Shown here piece after piece: positions 7,983-19,159 of a stretch of 64,000 nucleotides of DNA (the first letter of the stretch is position 1; each line of letters starts with the position of its first letter). The notes under the pieces were generated by a model. That model worked only from the letters and a program-made list of their open reading frames with translations, was not told the origin of the DNA and searched no databases. The DNA is from Clostridium aciditolerans (GTDB lineage Bacteria > Bacillota > Clostridia > Clostridiales > Clostridiaceae): positions 62,001 to 126,000 of the forward strand of contig NZ_JAEEGB010000008.1 in NCBI RefSeq assembly GCF_016316925.1, read 5' to 3'. The position numbers were made by a program, and so were the translations under genes.

Positions 7983-9824
7983 TTAATAATCCTCAAGTAT
8001 ATATGGTATAGTTACCATAGCTATATTTCTTCTTTTTAAAAGCATTGTTCTAATAACTAGTGATGTTTGATTATGAAGTATATTTCCCCACCACGTAGTA
8101 GTTATAAACTGAGGCATTACCACAGTTACGGTATCCATAGGTCCTGCTGCATATTCTTCCGATTCAATAAACTTAACCAATGGACTTACAATATTTCTAT
8201 ATGGCGATTTTTTTACAACGATAGGAATACCTACACCATATTCATCCCATTTTTTTAGAAGTTTTGCGGTAGCTATATCATCAACGGATACGTGGAAAAG
8301 TATTATGTTGTCAGATATAGTTCTCGCATAGTTTAATGCCTTTAAGAATGATTTATTTAAAGTATCAATTGGAACTATAACATATTTTTTTTGTTCTGCA
8401 AGATCTACATACTTTGGTCTTTCACATATATCTAATTTTAATTGTTCTGCAACTTTTTCATAGTGATGTCTTATTTTTAACATTATTGTAACAAATATAG
8501 GCATCAATATACAAACAATCCAGGCGCCATGTACAAACTTAGTTATTCCAATTATTATAACAGTTACAAATGTTACTAACGCGCCCATACCATTAATTGC
8601 AGCCTTATGTCTCCAGCCTTTTTCTTTTGTTCTAAACCATCTTGTTAACATACCAGTCTGAGACAATGTAAAAGATATAAATACTCCAACAGCATATAGC
8701 GGCATCAAAAGGTGAGTTTCTCCTCTAAATAAAATAACCAAAATTGACGCCATGAAAGCTAAAACTATAATTCCATTAGAAAAACCTAATCTTTTACCTC
8801 TTTTAGTAAACTGTCTTGGTACATATCCATCCTTAGCCATAAGTGCTAAAAGCAATGGAAGCCCTGCAAAAGCAGTATTCGCAGCCATTATCAATATAAT
8901 TGCCGTAGTTGCTTGAATTACATAGAACATAAAGCCTGAACCAAAAACCTGCGAAGATATTTGTGCTATTACTGTAACCTCTGTGCTAGGTATCGCATGG
9001 TATAAAGTTGCCAGATATGATAATCCACCAAATATAAGCAGTACTACAAGTGCAAGCAGTCCTAAAACTTTTTTTGCATTTTTTTGTGCTGGATCTTTAA
9101 AGCTTGGAATACCATTACTAACTGCTTCAATTCCCGTTAAGGCTGTACACCCAGAAGCAAAAGCCCTAAGGAATAAAAATAGAGTTATATCTCCTGTAGC
9201 TTTTGGTATTGAATACATTGCATGAGGAGTGTATCCCAATATATATACCTTAACTATTCCTATTACTATCATAGCTAAAACAGATATCATAAATAAGTAA
9301 GTAGGAATACCAAATATCTTAGAAGATTCTCTTATTCCCCTAAGATTTCCTATAGTTAATAATATTATAAAACCAATTGTTATAGATATCTTATGCGGTA
9401 AAAGTGACGGAAATGCCGATGTTATAGCTGCTGTTCCCGCACTAGTACTTACTGCAACAGTTAGAATATAATCTATAGTAAGTGATGCTCCTGCTGTAAG
9501 ACCTGGTATAGTTCCAAGGTTGTCCTTTGCAACTATATAAGCTCCACCACCATTAGGATAGTTATCAATTGTTTGTCTGTAAGAAAATACTAATAAAAAC
9601 ATTAAAAATACTATACACAGTGCTGCATAAAACATATATTTGTAGGACATCAATCCTAATATAGGAACAAGTACCCACAATATTTCCTCACCTGCATAGG
9701 CTACAGATGATATAGCATCACTGGATAAAATAGGTAGTCCCCAAAATACATTAAACTTTTCATCTTTAAGCTCGTCTGTTTTAAGAGTTCTACCTATAAG
9801 CAATCTTCCTAATTTTAATTCCAT
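7983..9824 (-). CDS. KimA-like APC-superfamily permease (probable potassium/proton symporter)
   Basis: About 613 residues: twelve hydrophobic segments in the first 460, then a soluble C-terminal domain of about 150 residues. The N-terminal motif SSDAISSVAYAGEEILWVL and the YPNGGGAY segment match the KimA/YdaO group, which imports potassium and is inhibited by c-di-AMP. The overall length matches B. subtilis KimA (about 607). The start at 9824 is an ATG ten bases after GAGG; a GTG three codons upstream abuts that site. I found no c-di-AMP riboswitch upstream. Substrate assignment is by family and is not proven here. Confidence 0.8.
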   Translation of the reverse strand: MELKLGRLLIGRTLKTDELKDEKFNVFWGLPILSSDAISSVAYAGEEILWVLVPILGLMSYKYMFYAALCIVFLMFLLVFSYRQTIDNYPNGGGAYIVAKDNLGTIPGLTAGASLTIDYILTVAVSTSAGTAAITSAFPSLLPHKISITIGFIILLTIGNLRGIRESSKIFGIPTYLFMISVLAMIVIGIVKVYILGYTPHAMYSIPKATGDITLFLFLRAFASGCTALTGIEAVSNGIPSFKDPAQKNAKKVLGLLALVVLLIFGGLSYLATLYHAIPSTEVTVIAQISSQVFGSGFMFYVIQATTAIILIMAANTAFAGLPLLLALMAKDGYVPRQFTKRGKRLGFSNGIIVLAFMASILVILFRGETHLLMPLYAVGVFISFTLSQTGMLTRWFRTKEKGWRHKAAINGMGALVTFVTVIIIGITKFVHGAWIVCILMPIFVTIMLKIRHHYEKVAEQLKLDICERPKYVDLAEQKKYVIVPIDTLNKSFLKALNYARTISDNIILFHVSVDDIATAKLLKKWDEYGVGIPIVVKKSPYRNIVSPLVKFIESEEYAAGPMDTVTVVMPQFITTTWWGNILHNQTSLVIRTMLLKRRNIAMVTIPYILEDY

Positions 9825-10032
9825 TTTTTCCACACCTCAAAAGTAAATTTTTTATAAATTTTATAGGCATGGAATGATTATATATTATCCTACAGTTTTA
9901 TCATAACTTTATATCCGTATATTTTTCACTGTTTTTAGTTGATATTTCGCATTTTTTAGATATAGGATTTATTTTTAGGTACTTTTTCTTTAAGATTCTT
10001 CTTATAGATTCATAGTAAGCATTTTAGAAATT

Positions 10033-10061
10033 ATCATACTATTCTAAATAAATAGTATGAT
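10033..10061. repeat. Perfect 11-bp inverted repeat upstream of the KimA-like gene
   Basis: ATCATACTATT and AATAGTATGAT are separated by seven bases. No T tract follows on either strand. It lies about 210 bases upstream of the KimA-like start codon, so it could be an operator rather than a terminator; its function is unknown. Confidence 0.5.
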
Positions 10062-10116
10062 GAATAATTAATTATACATTTATTCTAGTTATACATTTAG
10101 TATTGCAAACAAACTA

Positions 10117-10159
10117 AACACCATCAAACTCATAATGAATTATGATGGTGTTTTTTTAT
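10117..10159. terminator. Hairpin terminator near the truncated DJ-1 gene
   Basis: AACACCATCA and TGATGGTGTT form a ten-pair stem. Seven T residues follow on the plus strand, and a weaker TTTAGTTTGTTT on the minus strand. The only gene that could end here is the truncated minus-strand DJ-1 gene, so a two-way terminator is the simplest reading. Confidence 0.7.
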
Positions 10160-10212
10160 ATTTTATGAATAAAGTTACATTATTTTATTCTTTTTTCAAA
10201 GTTATTTTGAAT

Positions 10213-10467
10213 TTATATAAATTTACTCTCTACAAAATTAACTAGCATAGCTTCTTTCAAGTTTTTAACTGTTTCTTCACTAGCAAGGTTTTCTAATATT
10301 TTAAAAGCAAAGTATATAGCTGTAGCTGGTCCTCTGCTTGTGATAATATTTTTATCCTGCACAACTATTTCCTCGCAATATAATTCTGTGCCTAATTCAT
10401 TTTCAAAGCCTGGATAAGAGGTAGCTTTCTTGTCATTGAGTATACCTGCTTTTCCCAAAACAAATGG
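10213..10467 (-). pseudogene. DJ-1/PfpI family protein, 3' half only, cut by repeat copy C
   Basis: The 80-odd residues from PFVLGKAGILNDKKATSYPG to the stop codon correspond to the C-terminal half of a DJ-1/PfpI protein, including the RGPATAIYFAFKILE segment. The N-terminal half, with the nucleophilic Cys elbow, is missing. The homology stops at about 10467, exactly where repeat copy C begins. Only a TTG inside the domain could start translation, without a proper ribosome binding site. It is therefore a broken gene, most likely disrupted by insertion or recombination at the repeat. Confidence 0.8.
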
Positions 10468-10582
10468 ATCGATGTTTCGCCTTAGCGAAACGAGCTTAAA
10501 AATATAATAGTTTTCTGACGTAAGGAAGAAAACTCACCTTCACTGTCCTCTGTTCTCTGTCAATTGTCCTCTAATAAAAGAT
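10462..10582 (-). repeat. Family 1 heptad repeat element, half copy (copy C)
   Basis: Read on the minus strand this is the left half of a family 1 element: GAGGACAATTGACAGAGAAC, GACAGTGAAGG, the GTTTTCTTCC hairpin and the TCGTTTCGC-GCGAAACA hairpin. It then stops at ATCGAT, and the right half is absent. Coding sequence of the DJ-1 remnant begins at that point. Confidence 0.75.
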
Positions 10583-10612
10583 ACTATAATCTAAGTTGGC
10601 ATTTTCTATAGA

Positions 10613-10648
10613 AGAAAAAAATTGAGAGTTGACACTGTCAACTCTCAA
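10613..10648 (-). terminator. Terminator of the glp operon
   Basis: TTGAGAGTTGACA and TGTCAACTCTCAA form a perfect 13-pair stem with a one-base loop, followed on the minus strand by seven T residues. It lies eight bases past the glpK stop codon. Confidence 0.9.
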
Positions 10649-10655
10649 CTAAAAA

Positions 10656-12170
<1,515 letters not shown>

Positions 12171-12223
12171 CTAACAAAAATTTAATAAAGGTTTACACTT
12201 CATAGATTAAATTTTAATGAAGT

Positions 12224-12787
12224 TTATAATTCCCACAATTTTTTTTCAGTAGTAGATATAGCTAACGCTCCTGCTGCCAATGAATCCATAACATCTTTCT
12301 TTTCTTTTATAAGACCACCTGCTATAATAAATGAGTTAACTTCCTTTTCTAAAAAACTTATTATTTTCGTTGCAATACCAGGCATAACTTCTACAGCAGT
12401 TGGTTTTGTCTCTCGAATATTTTTTATCCCTGTTTTTAAAGATAATGAATCTATTATAAAAATCCTTTGAATAGTATATAATCCAAGGTGGTTTCCACAT
12501 TTGATGTTCGAAGCTTTAGTGCTTATTATACCATCTGGATTAGCATATTCTTTTATATACTTAACTCCTGCCGAATCTCCTCTTAATCCTTCAATAAGAT
12601 CTATGTGTATAAAAACAATTTTCCCCTTTTCCTTAAGTCTTGCACATACTTTAGAAATATTGATGATATCCCCATATAGTATAAATACAATAGCAGCATT
12701 ACTGTACAAAACCTTCTCTAAATCCTCATCACTGCTTATAGCTGCTATTACTGGATTTTCTACTAAACTTTCTTTTAAATTAATCAT
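12224..12787 (-). CDS. glpP: Glycerol-3-phosphate-responsive antiterminator GlpP
   Basis: A 187-residue protein matching the GlpP family: ENPVIAAISSDEDLEKVL at the N-terminus, FIHIDLIEGL, DGIISTKASN, VEVMPGIATKII and the glycine-rich SFIIAGGLI. GlpP binds glycerol 3-phosphate and leader RNA and lets RNA polymerase pass a terminator ahead of glp genes. Such a terminator is present in the glpF leader (13705-13754). The start at 12787 is eight bases after AAAGGAG. The gene lies between glpF and glpK, which fits autoregulation of the operon. Confidence 0.92.
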   Translation of the reverse strand: MINLKESLVENPVIAAISSDEDLEKVLYSNAAIVFILYGDIINISKVCARLKEKGKIVFIHIDLIEGLRGDSAGVKYIKEYANPDGIISTKASNIKCGNHLGLYTIQRIFIIDSLSLKTGIKNIRETKPTAVEVMPGIATKIISFLEKEVNSFIIAGGLIKEKKDVMDSLAAGALAISTTEKKLWEL

Positions 12788-12906
12788 AGTCAAGACTCCT
12801 TTAAGTTGTTATATTTTTGGTAACATTTTTATTTTACCATTTTTTAGCATCCCATTCAAGGAGAATAGTGTCTCTTTTGTCCATAGCTTTTTAGAGGAGT
12901 ATATTA

Positions 12907-13611
12907 TTAGAATATAGCTACGAATAAAAATGCACCAACTAATGCACCAACTATTGGACCTAAAACTGGAACCCAGGAATATCCCCAATCAGAATCACCT
13001 TTACCAGCTATAGGTAATATCGCATGAGCTATTCTTGGTCCTAAATCTCTAGCAGGATTTAATGCATATCCTGTAGGTCCACCTAATGAAAGACCTAATG
13101 CCCAAATCAAATTACCTACAAACATAGTTCCAAGTCCTGGAGCTACTTTTTGAGCACCTAATCCAAGTATAGCAAATACTAATAAAAAAGTAGCAATTAC
13201 TTCAGTTACAAAGTTTGATGGTAGGCTTCTAATTGCAGGGCCTGTACAGAATACAGCTAGCTTTCCAGCTTTATCTTCAGTTTCTTTCCAATGTGGTAGA
13301 TAAGTTATCCATACTAAGATTGCGCCAAAAATTGCACCTAGCATTTGTGCTGTTACATAAGTACCAACCTCACTCCAAGGAAACTTTCCAATGGCAGCTA
13401 GTCCTATTGTCAAAGCTGGGTTAAAGTGTGCTCCACTTATTCCTCCAAATATGACTGCAGGAAGAAGAACAGCAAAGGACCAGCCAGCAGTTATAACAAT
13501 CCATCCTGAATTCTGTCCTTTAGTTTTGTTTAATACACAGTTTGCAACAACGCCATCACCTAGAAGAATTAAGATAGCAGTCCCCATAAACTCGGCCATA
13601 AAATGTGACAT
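12907..13611 (-). CDS. glpF: Glycerol uptake facilitator GlpF (aquaglyceroporin)
   Basis: A 234-residue MIP-family channel with six membrane segments and both NPA boxes: HFNPALTIG in the first half and LNPARDLGPRI in the second. The Asp after the second NPA (NPARD) is typical of glycerol-conducting members. The start at 13611 is seven bases after GGGAGG. It is the first gene of the glycerol operon and follows a leader with a promoter, terminator hairpin and cre-like site. Confidence 0.95.
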   Translation of the reverse strand: MSHFMAEFMGTAILILLGDGVVANCVLNKTKGQNSGWIVITAGWSFAVLLPAVIFGGISGAHFNPALTIGLAAIGKFPWSEVGTYVTAQMLGAIFGAILVWITYLPHWKETEDKAGKLAVFCTGPAIRSLPSNFVTEVIATFLLVFAILGLGAQKVAPGLGTMFVGNLIWALGLSLGGPTGYALNPARDLGPRIAHAILPIAGKGDSDWGYSWVPVLGPIVGALVGAFLFVAIF

Positions 13612-13653
13612 GTTATTACCTCCCAAACATAATTTTGTTTTGTAACCCTGATT

Positions 13654-13667
13654 TGTAACCGGTTACA
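13654..13667. promoter_or_regulatory. cre-like palindrome, candidate CcpA site
   Basis: TGTAACCGGTTACA is a perfect 14-base palindrome fitting the loose cre pattern TGNNANCGNTNNCA. It lies between the leader terminator and glpF, downstream of the promoter. CcpA bound there could block elongation (roadblock) for catabolite repression of glycerol use. Binding is inferred. Confidence 0.65.
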
Positions 13668-13704
13668 CTGAGTTTTGCAAAAATCTAAGTATAGCTACAA
13701 GATG

Positions 13705-13754
13705 TAAAAAAAGCCACGTCAAAAAAAGTTATTTAAACTCTTTTAAACGCGGCT
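13705..13754 (-). promoter_or_regulatory. Leader terminator of glpF, likely GlpP target
   Basis: On the minus strand AGCCGCG-TTTAAA-AGAG-TTTAAA forms an inner stem, and AGCCGCG pairs with CGTGGCT as the outer stem, followed by TTTTTTT. It lies 40 bases after the promoter and about 95 bases before glpF. The position and the presence of glpP in the operon point to antitermination control. Confidence 0.75.
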
Positions 13755-13793
13755 CTCTAATCTCTGCCTACTTAATATTTTTTTTGTAATTTT

Positions 13794-13822
13794 ATTATAC
13801 AGCAAGATTTTACTAATTACAA
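13794..13822 (-). promoter_or_regulatory. Sigma-A promoter of glpF-glpP-glpK
   Basis: On the minus strand TTGTAA (13817-13822) and a perfect TATAAT (13794-13799) are separated by 17 bases. Transcription would start near 13787. Confidence 0.85.
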
Positions 13823-13895
13823 TTAGTAAATAAAAGTTAAATAATTAACTTAGTTCATAGTCATATTATGACTTTTATGCTTATATAATATTAAG

Positions 13896-16778
13896 TTATT
13901 TCATTTCTACTTTCTTTACATAATCATCCATAACAATCATCATCATAGGCTTTCCTCTTCCGGCTCTGTTTTGTGATTTTATATCACTAACGTTTACTTT
14001 TTCTTCGTTACTCTTTAATGATTTTACTATGATATTTTTATTTAAATCTTTTTTATCCTTTAACAATGATGCATATACTACTTCATCATCTTCCTTAAGG
14101 CTTATACCTGTAACACCGGAAGCTATTTTTCCCATGTAATTTACACTATCTCCATCAAACCTTATGCACATTGCTTTCTTAGTTATCAAAATTACCTCTT
14201 CATTACATTCTTTATTGAATTGAACATTTATTAAAATATCTTTTTCGTTTTTAAATTTATACCCAATAGTTGAAAGATATTCTCCTTCAAATTCGCCTAA
14301 TGGAGTTTTCTTTACCATACCCTTTTTAGTAAAGAAATATATACTTGTTTCTTCTTTAAAGTTTTCTACTGAAATAATGTCAATTATATTGTTTTTGTTT
14401 ATGTCATCCCAAAGTTCAGTTATATTTATTCCGGTTTGCCCTATATTCTGAAGCATTATTGCCGGTATCGAATACACAACTCCATCCTCTGAAAAAACTA
14501 AAATTTTTGATGAAGAATTGGTTAGAGTGTTTATTCCTCTGCCGCCTTTTGACTCATCTAGAGCTTTAATTGTTCCCATTTTATCAATACATATATTAAA
14601 GCTTTTGTGTGAGAACTCCTCTGTAAATTCTACACTCATTACCTTATCCTTTGAACATAGATTAAAAACTTGAGTACTCATTATATTTCTATCTGCAACC
14701 TCTAGTTTAGGCTCTTTTATAGTAAAGCATAAACCTAACTCTGTTTTGATGTTTATAAATCTCTCTTCTCTATCTCTTTCTACATATTTAGCATCTATAA
14801 GTTCTTCTGTATTTTTTAATTTTAAGGCCATGATTTTAGTATAATTTGTATTAAATTTGCTTATCTCTGTCTTTTTCATGGCTCCACTGCTTGTAAATAA
14901 TATAAAATCCTTATTCTCATTTAGATTATCGATGCTGTGAACTGCTATGATTTTTTCTTCATTAAGATCAAGTCCTCGTATTATACTATCTAGTCTTTCG
15001 CCTTTTTCTTTCCATTTAAATTCAGGAATATTAATTCCCTTAGTTTGATACATATTCCCTTTATCAGTAAAGAACATTAAAATATCTTTTGTATTTGAAT
15101 TAATAATGTATCTATTAAAATCCCCTTCTCTATACTCTATGTCACTTACTTCTGCATTGGAACGATTATAAGTTTTGAGAGGGATTCTTTTAATGAAACC
15201 TTCATTTGACATTGTTATAACAATGTCCTCTTCTATTATAAGTTCTTCCACATCTATTTTTGCCTCTTCATCATTTTCTACTACGGCAGTTTTTCTTGCA
15301 CCTGCATACTTTTCCTTTATTTCTAGAAGCTCTTTCTTTATTACTTTAAAAAGCTCTTTTTCGCTTCCTAGTATTTTATTAAGCCTTTTTATTTCTTTTT
15401 CCAGCTCTTTATATTCCTTTTCAAAGGCTACAATCTCAAGTCCAGTAAGTCTATAAAGCATAAGCTCTAATATAGCTTCTGTCTGAATTTCCGTGAATCC
15501 AAACTTCTCCATAAGATTTTTACTAGCATCTTTTTTTGACTTTGAAGCCCTTATGGTTTCTATAATTTCATCCATTATGCCTATTGCTTTAATAAATCCC
15601 TCAACAATGTGAAATCTTTTTGAGGCTATCATAAGTTCTCTTTCTGTTCTTTTTGTAACAACTTCTTTCTGATAATTTACATAATGATGAAGTATAGATT
15701 TTAATCCCAATGTTTGAGGTTTTCCATCAGCTAGTGCAACCATATTAAAAGAAATATTGCACTGCAGGTCAGTTCTTTTAAATAAGTACTTAAGAACCTT
15801 ATCTACCATATCCTCTTCTATAGACTTTTTAAACTCTATTACTGCTCTAACTCCAGTTCTATCAGATTCATCTCTAATATCCGAAATTGCTTCTAAGGCT
15901 TTAGAATGCTTTTTATCTGCAGTCATTTCAGAAATAGTTTGAAGCAGCTTTGCTTTACTTCTTCTATATGGAAACTCGGTAATTACTATACCTAATCTGC
16001 CATTCTCTAGTCTTTCAATAGAAGTTTTCGCTCTTAATGTAACTCTACCCTCTCCAGTTTCATAGGCAGATATAAGAGAATTCTTTCCTATTATAATACC
16101 GCCTGTTGGGAGGTCTGGCCCCTTAACATAATTCATAATCTCTTTAGTAGTTATTTCTGGATTGTCGATGTAAGCAATAGACGCATCTATTGTTTCTCCT
16201 AAATTATGTGGTGGTATATTAGTGGCAAGACCTACAGCTATACCAAAAGCTCCATTAACAAGCAAATTTGGATATCTTACTGGTAATACCTCCGGTTCTT
16301 TTTCAGACCCTGAGTAGTTATCCACCATGTTAACTACTCCTTTTTCTATGTCTCTTATCATTTCCATTGCAATAGGCGTAAGTTTTGCCTCTGTGTAACG
16401 CATAGCCGCTGCGTTATCTCCATCTTGAGAACCCCAATTTCCCTGTCCATCAATTAGTGGTTCTCTAGTTGTAAAATCCTGAGCTAGTATTACCATAGCA
16501 TCATAAACAGAGGTATCTCCATGTGGGTGATATTTACCTAATATATCCCCTACTATTCTTGCTGACTTATAATATGGTCTGTCTGGAAATGCTTTAAGCA
16601 TGTATGACCCATATATTATTCTTCTATGCACAGGCTTTAATCCATCACGTACGTCAGGCAGTGCTCTATCCTTAGCTACCTCTACTGCATATGGAAGATA
16701 GTTGTCTGGCATAGCTTCTTCAATAGATATTTTAATTATATTTTTATCACTTGGAATACTTGTTTGTTTTTTAGCCAT
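13896..16778 (-). CDS. parC: Type II topoisomerase subunit A, ParC (topoisomerase IV-like)
   Basis: A 960-residue DNA-cleaving subunit. It has [19 protein letters not shown], the quinolone-resistance region [15 protein letters not shown] and the catalytic Tyr in [11 protein letters not shown], followed by a coiled coil and a C-terminal beta-pinwheel. A perfect GyrA box (QRRGGRG) is absent; the closest sequences are SKGGRG and NRAGRG. That favours decatenating topoisomerase IV, although [10 protein letters not shown] resembles GyrA. It lies 17 bases after parE and is surely co-transcribed with it. A second, gyrase-like role cannot be excluded from sequence. Confidence 0.85.
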   Translation of the reverse strand: MAKKQTSIPSDKNIIKISIEEAMPDNYLPYAVEVAKDRALPDVRDGLKPVHRRIIYGSYMLKAFPDRPYYKSARIVGDILGKYHPHGDTSVYDAMVILAQDFTTREPLIDGQGNWGSQDGDNAAAMRYTEAKLTPIAMEMIRDIEKGVVNMVDNYSGSEKEPEVLPVRYPNLLVNGAFGIAVGLATNIPPHNLGETIDASIAYIDNPEITTKEIMNYVKGPDLPTGGIIIGKNSLISAYETGEGRVTLRAKTSIERLENGRLGIVITEFPYRRSKAKLLQTISEMTADKKHSKALEAISDIRDESDRTGVRAVIEFKKSIEEDMVDKVLKYLFKRTDLQCNISFNMVALADGKPQTLGLKSILHHYVNYQKEVVTKRTERELMIASKRFHIVEGFIKAIGIMDEIIETIRASKSKKDASKNLMEKFGFTEIQTEAILELMLYRLTGLEIVAFEKEYKELEKEIKRLNKILGSEKELFKVIKKELLEIKEKYAGARKTAVVENDEEAKIDVEELIIEEDIVITMSNEGFIKRIPLKTYNRSNAEVSDIEYREGDFNRYIINSNTKDILMFFTDKGNMYQTKGINIPEFKWKEKGERLDSIIRGLDLNEEKIIAVHSIDNLNENKDFILFTSSGAMKKTEISKFNTNYTKIMALKLKNTEELIDAKYVERDREERFINIKTELGLCFTIKEPKLEVADRNIMSTQVFNLCSKDKVMSVEFTEEFSHKSFNICIDKMGTIKALDESKGGRGINTLTNSSSKILVFSEDGVVYSIPAIMLQNIGQTGINITELWDDINKNNIIDIISVENFKEETSIYFFTKKGMVKKTPLGEFEGEYLSTIGYKFKNEKDILINVQFNKECNEEVILITKKAMCIRFDGDSVNYMGKIASGVTGISLKEDDEVVYASLLKDKKDLNKNIIVKSLKSNEEKVNVSDIKSQNRAGRGKPMMMIVMDDYVKKVEMK

Positions 16779-16795
16779 TACCTAACCCCCTCTCC

Positions 16796-18751
16796 CTAGA
16801 ATTCCGCATACTTATACATATAGTTTTTTCTTGGTGCTACTACATCTCCCATAAGCAGTGATACCATTTTTTCTGCCTTAGCTGCATCTTCTATTGTAAT
16901 CTGATGCAGAGTTCTTGTTTCTGGATTTAGTGTAGTTTCCCAAAGCTGCTGAGGGTTCATTTCTCCAAGACCTTTATACCTTTGAAGCAGTGCGCCTTTT
17001 CCTACCTCTTTTTTTACTTTTTCTAGTTCATCATCACTATAAGCATATTTCACAATTTCTCCACCTTTTCCTTGCTTATATACTTTATATAAAGGTGGCT
17101 GTGCTAAATAAAGATGTCCATTAGCTATTATTGATCTCATATACCTATAGATGTATGTCATCCATAATGTTCTAATATGATATCCATCCACATCAGCATC
17201 TGACATTATTATTATCTTATCATATTTTAAATCATCTTCCTTATAGTTATCTAAAACTCCAGTGCCTATAGCTGTATTGAATATCTTAAGCTCCTCACTT
17301 CCAAGTACATTTTCGAGCTTCTGCTTTTCAGTATTCATTATTTTACCTTTAGAAGGCATTATAGTCTGGAATCTTCTGTCTCTAGCCTGCTTTGCAGAGC
17401 CTCCTGCAGAATCCCCCTCAACTACAATAAATTCACAAACGGTAGGATCTTTCATAGTACATACCGCTATTTTTCCTGCTAGCGGGGCAGTACCTTTTCC
17501 TATTTTCTTTTTTTCCGCTTCATTTATCTTTTTAATCTTTTCACGTCTTGCAGCTGCATCTAAGGCATTATTTATCATAGATGCTGCAGTGTCCTTGTTA
17601 TCTTCTATCCACTCAGAAAATTTAGTATAAGCTAAATCGTTCATCATGGTATAGGCTTCTGTATTTCCAAGCTTAGTTTTAGTCTGACCTTCAAATATAG
17701 GATTACTTATTTTAATTCTGACTATAGCAGTCATTCCTTCTCTTAAGTCATCTCCTTCAAAGTCCTTATCCTTCTCTTTTACCAAATTAAGCTTTTTAGC
17801 CCATTCCTTAAAGGCCCTAGTCATGCCGGTTTTAAAACCGCTTTCATGAGTTCCTGATTCCGTAGTTGGAATATTATTTACGTAACTTGCAATATATTCT
17901 GTAGTAGAGTCAGTGAACTGAACACATACCTCACCATACATGTTTAAACCATTTACTTCTCTTTCTCCATCGAATAAAATAGGTGGGTTATGAAGCGGCG
18001 TTTTGCTTTCATTTAGATAATCTATAAAATCCAGCAGTCCTCTTTCAGAATGATACTCTTTTTCCACTACTTCATCTTTTCTATTGTCAATTAATTTTAA
18101 CGTTATTCCTTTATTTTGAAATGCTAATTCTTGAAGTCTTTCATCTATAACCTCAAATTTAAAATCTGTAACAGAAAAAACATCTTTATCAGGCATAAAA
18201 GTTACTTTTGTACCTGTCTCTTTAGTATTTCCTACAGCTTCTAATGATGTCACAGGAGTTCCTGGCATTTCTCTTTTCACAGTTCTATCATATGCATTCT
18301 CAAATCGCTGTTTATAGATACGCCCATTCTGTTTTACTTCTACCTCAAGCCATTTTGATAGTGCATTAACTACAGCAGCTCCAACACCGTGTAATCCTCC
18401 AGAAGTCTTATATACATCGTTGTTAAATTTTCCTCCTGTATGAAGTTCAGTAAACACCATTTCAACACCAGACTTTTTCTTAGTAGGGTGCATTCCAGTA
18501 GGTATTCCTCTTCCATTATCTACAATAGTTACAGTCTTATCTTTATTTAAAATAACAGCAGCACTATCCCCAAATCCATTTGATATTTCATCTATAGCAT
18601 TGTCCAAAATTTCCCATATACAATGATGAAGTCCCTTAATTCCTGTAGAACCTATATACATTCCTGGTCTTACTCGAACCGGTTCTAGTTTTTCTAAGGA
18701 AGTTAAGGCTGTTACATCATAGACCTGTACTCTTTCCTCTTTTTGTTCCAT
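16796..18751 (-). CDS. parE: Type II topoisomerase subunit B, ParE (topoisomerase IV-like)
   Basis: A 651-residue ATPase subunit. GHKL motifs are EILDNAIDEIS, DNGRGIPTG and GGLHGVGAAVVNALS. The TOPRIM metal motifs are VEGDSAGGSAKQARDR and MSDADVDGYHIRTL, and the C-terminus has the QRYKGLGEMNPQQLWETT block. With parC it forms an ATP-driven double-strand passage enzyme. The start at 18751 is six bases after AGGAGG; a longer frame to 18823 lacks a site and runs into the structured leader. That leader (18779-18913) is immediately upstream. Confidence 0.92.
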   Translation of the reverse strand: MEQKEERVQVYDVTALTSLEKLEPVRVRPGMYIGSTGIKGLHHCIWEILDNAIDEISNGFGDSAAVILNKDKTVTIVDNGRGIPTGMHPTKKKSGVEMVFTELHTGGKFNNDVYKTSGGLHGVGAAVVNALSKWLEVEVKQNGRIYKQRFENAYDRTVKREMPGTPVTSLEAVGNTKETGTKVTFMPDKDVFSVTDFKFEVIDERLQELAFQNKGITLKLIDNRKDEVVEKEYHSERGLLDFIDYLNESKTPLHNPPILFDGEREVNGLNMYGEVCVQFTDSTTEYIASYVNNIPTTESGTHESGFKTGMTRAFKEWAKKLNLVKEKDKDFEGDDLREGMTAIVRIKISNPIFEGQTKTKLGNTEAYTMMNDLAYTKFSEWIEDNKDTAASMINNALDAAARREKIKKINEAEKKKIGKGTAPLAGKIAVCTMKDPTVCEFIVVEGDSAGGSAKQARDRRFQTIMPSKGKIMNTEKQKLENVLGSEELKIFNTAIGTGVLDNYKEDDLKYDKIIIMSDADVDGYHIRTLWMTYIYRYMRSIIANGHLYLAQPPLYKVYKQGKGGEIVKYAYSDDELEKVKKEVGKGALLQRYKGLGEMNPQQLWETTLNPETRTLHQITIEDAAKAEKMVSLLMGDVVAPRKNYMYKYAEF

Positions 18752-18778
18752 CTGCTTCCTCCTTTTAGTGGTCACACT

Positions 18779-18913
18779 GGGTAATTCTGCTTGTTTCCCT
18801 TCGGGCACTGAATAACTTAACACGTTCGCCCCAGCTCACAAGTTATCCGTCAAAGTTCATTTAGAACTTTTACCTAGCAAAATTACCCGTTAAAGTCCAT
18901 TTAGGACTTTAAC
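18779..18913 (-). other. Structured leader of parE made of a nested duplicated hairpin unit
   Basis: Read on the minus strand, a hairpin TTAAAGTCC-GGACTTTAA is followed by ACGGGTAATTTTGC, which pairs with GCAGAATTACCC at the far end (12 pairs). Inside lies a second unit with the same order: AAAGTTC-GAACTTT, then ACGGATAACTT pairing with AAGTTATTCAGT. A small CCCGAAGGG hairpin is also enclosed. It ends 28 bases before the parE start codon and is far richer in GC than its surroundings. I do not recognise it as a known riboswitch. Confidence 0.6.
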
Positions 18914-19098
18914 CTCCAAATTTTATTTATCCTTATCCGTAGTATTCTTTGTTACCATGCTTACGATTATAACAAAAAACAAAAACAAAAACAAACGTTC
19001 TCATTCAAAGTTCAATATCTAACCTTAAAATCTCTCTAGGTTATCAATTATGAATTATACAATAATAGATCCTCTAATTCAAATGAACTAGAGGATTT

Positions 19099-19156
19099 AG
19101 GCACCTGAAAGAAAATAACTAGCCAGTATGCTAATCTATTTTCTTTCAGATGCCTT
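19099..19156. repeat. Short family 3 inverted-repeat element after mnmH
   Basis: AGGCACCTGAAAGAAAATA on the left and TATTTTCTTTCAGATGCCTT on the right form an 18-pair stem with one mismatch and a loop of about 19 bases. It begins about four bases past the mnmH stop codon and may double as its terminator. A second hairpin, ATCCTCTA-TAGAGGAT, follows at 19069-19096. Confidence 0.7.
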
Positions 19157-19159
19157 ACA

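Noticed and set aside
9825-10116. c-di-AMP (ydaO) riboswitch before the KimA-like gene
   Set aside because: B. subtilis kimA has one, so I looked, but the conserved blocks are absent from the AT-rich upstream DNA. Only an inverted repeat is seen.
18985-19002. LexA box upstream of parE (GAACGTTTGTTT on the minus strand)
   Set aside because: It fits only a loose consensus, lies in an A/C-rich simple tract, and topoisomerase IV genes are not usual LexA targets.
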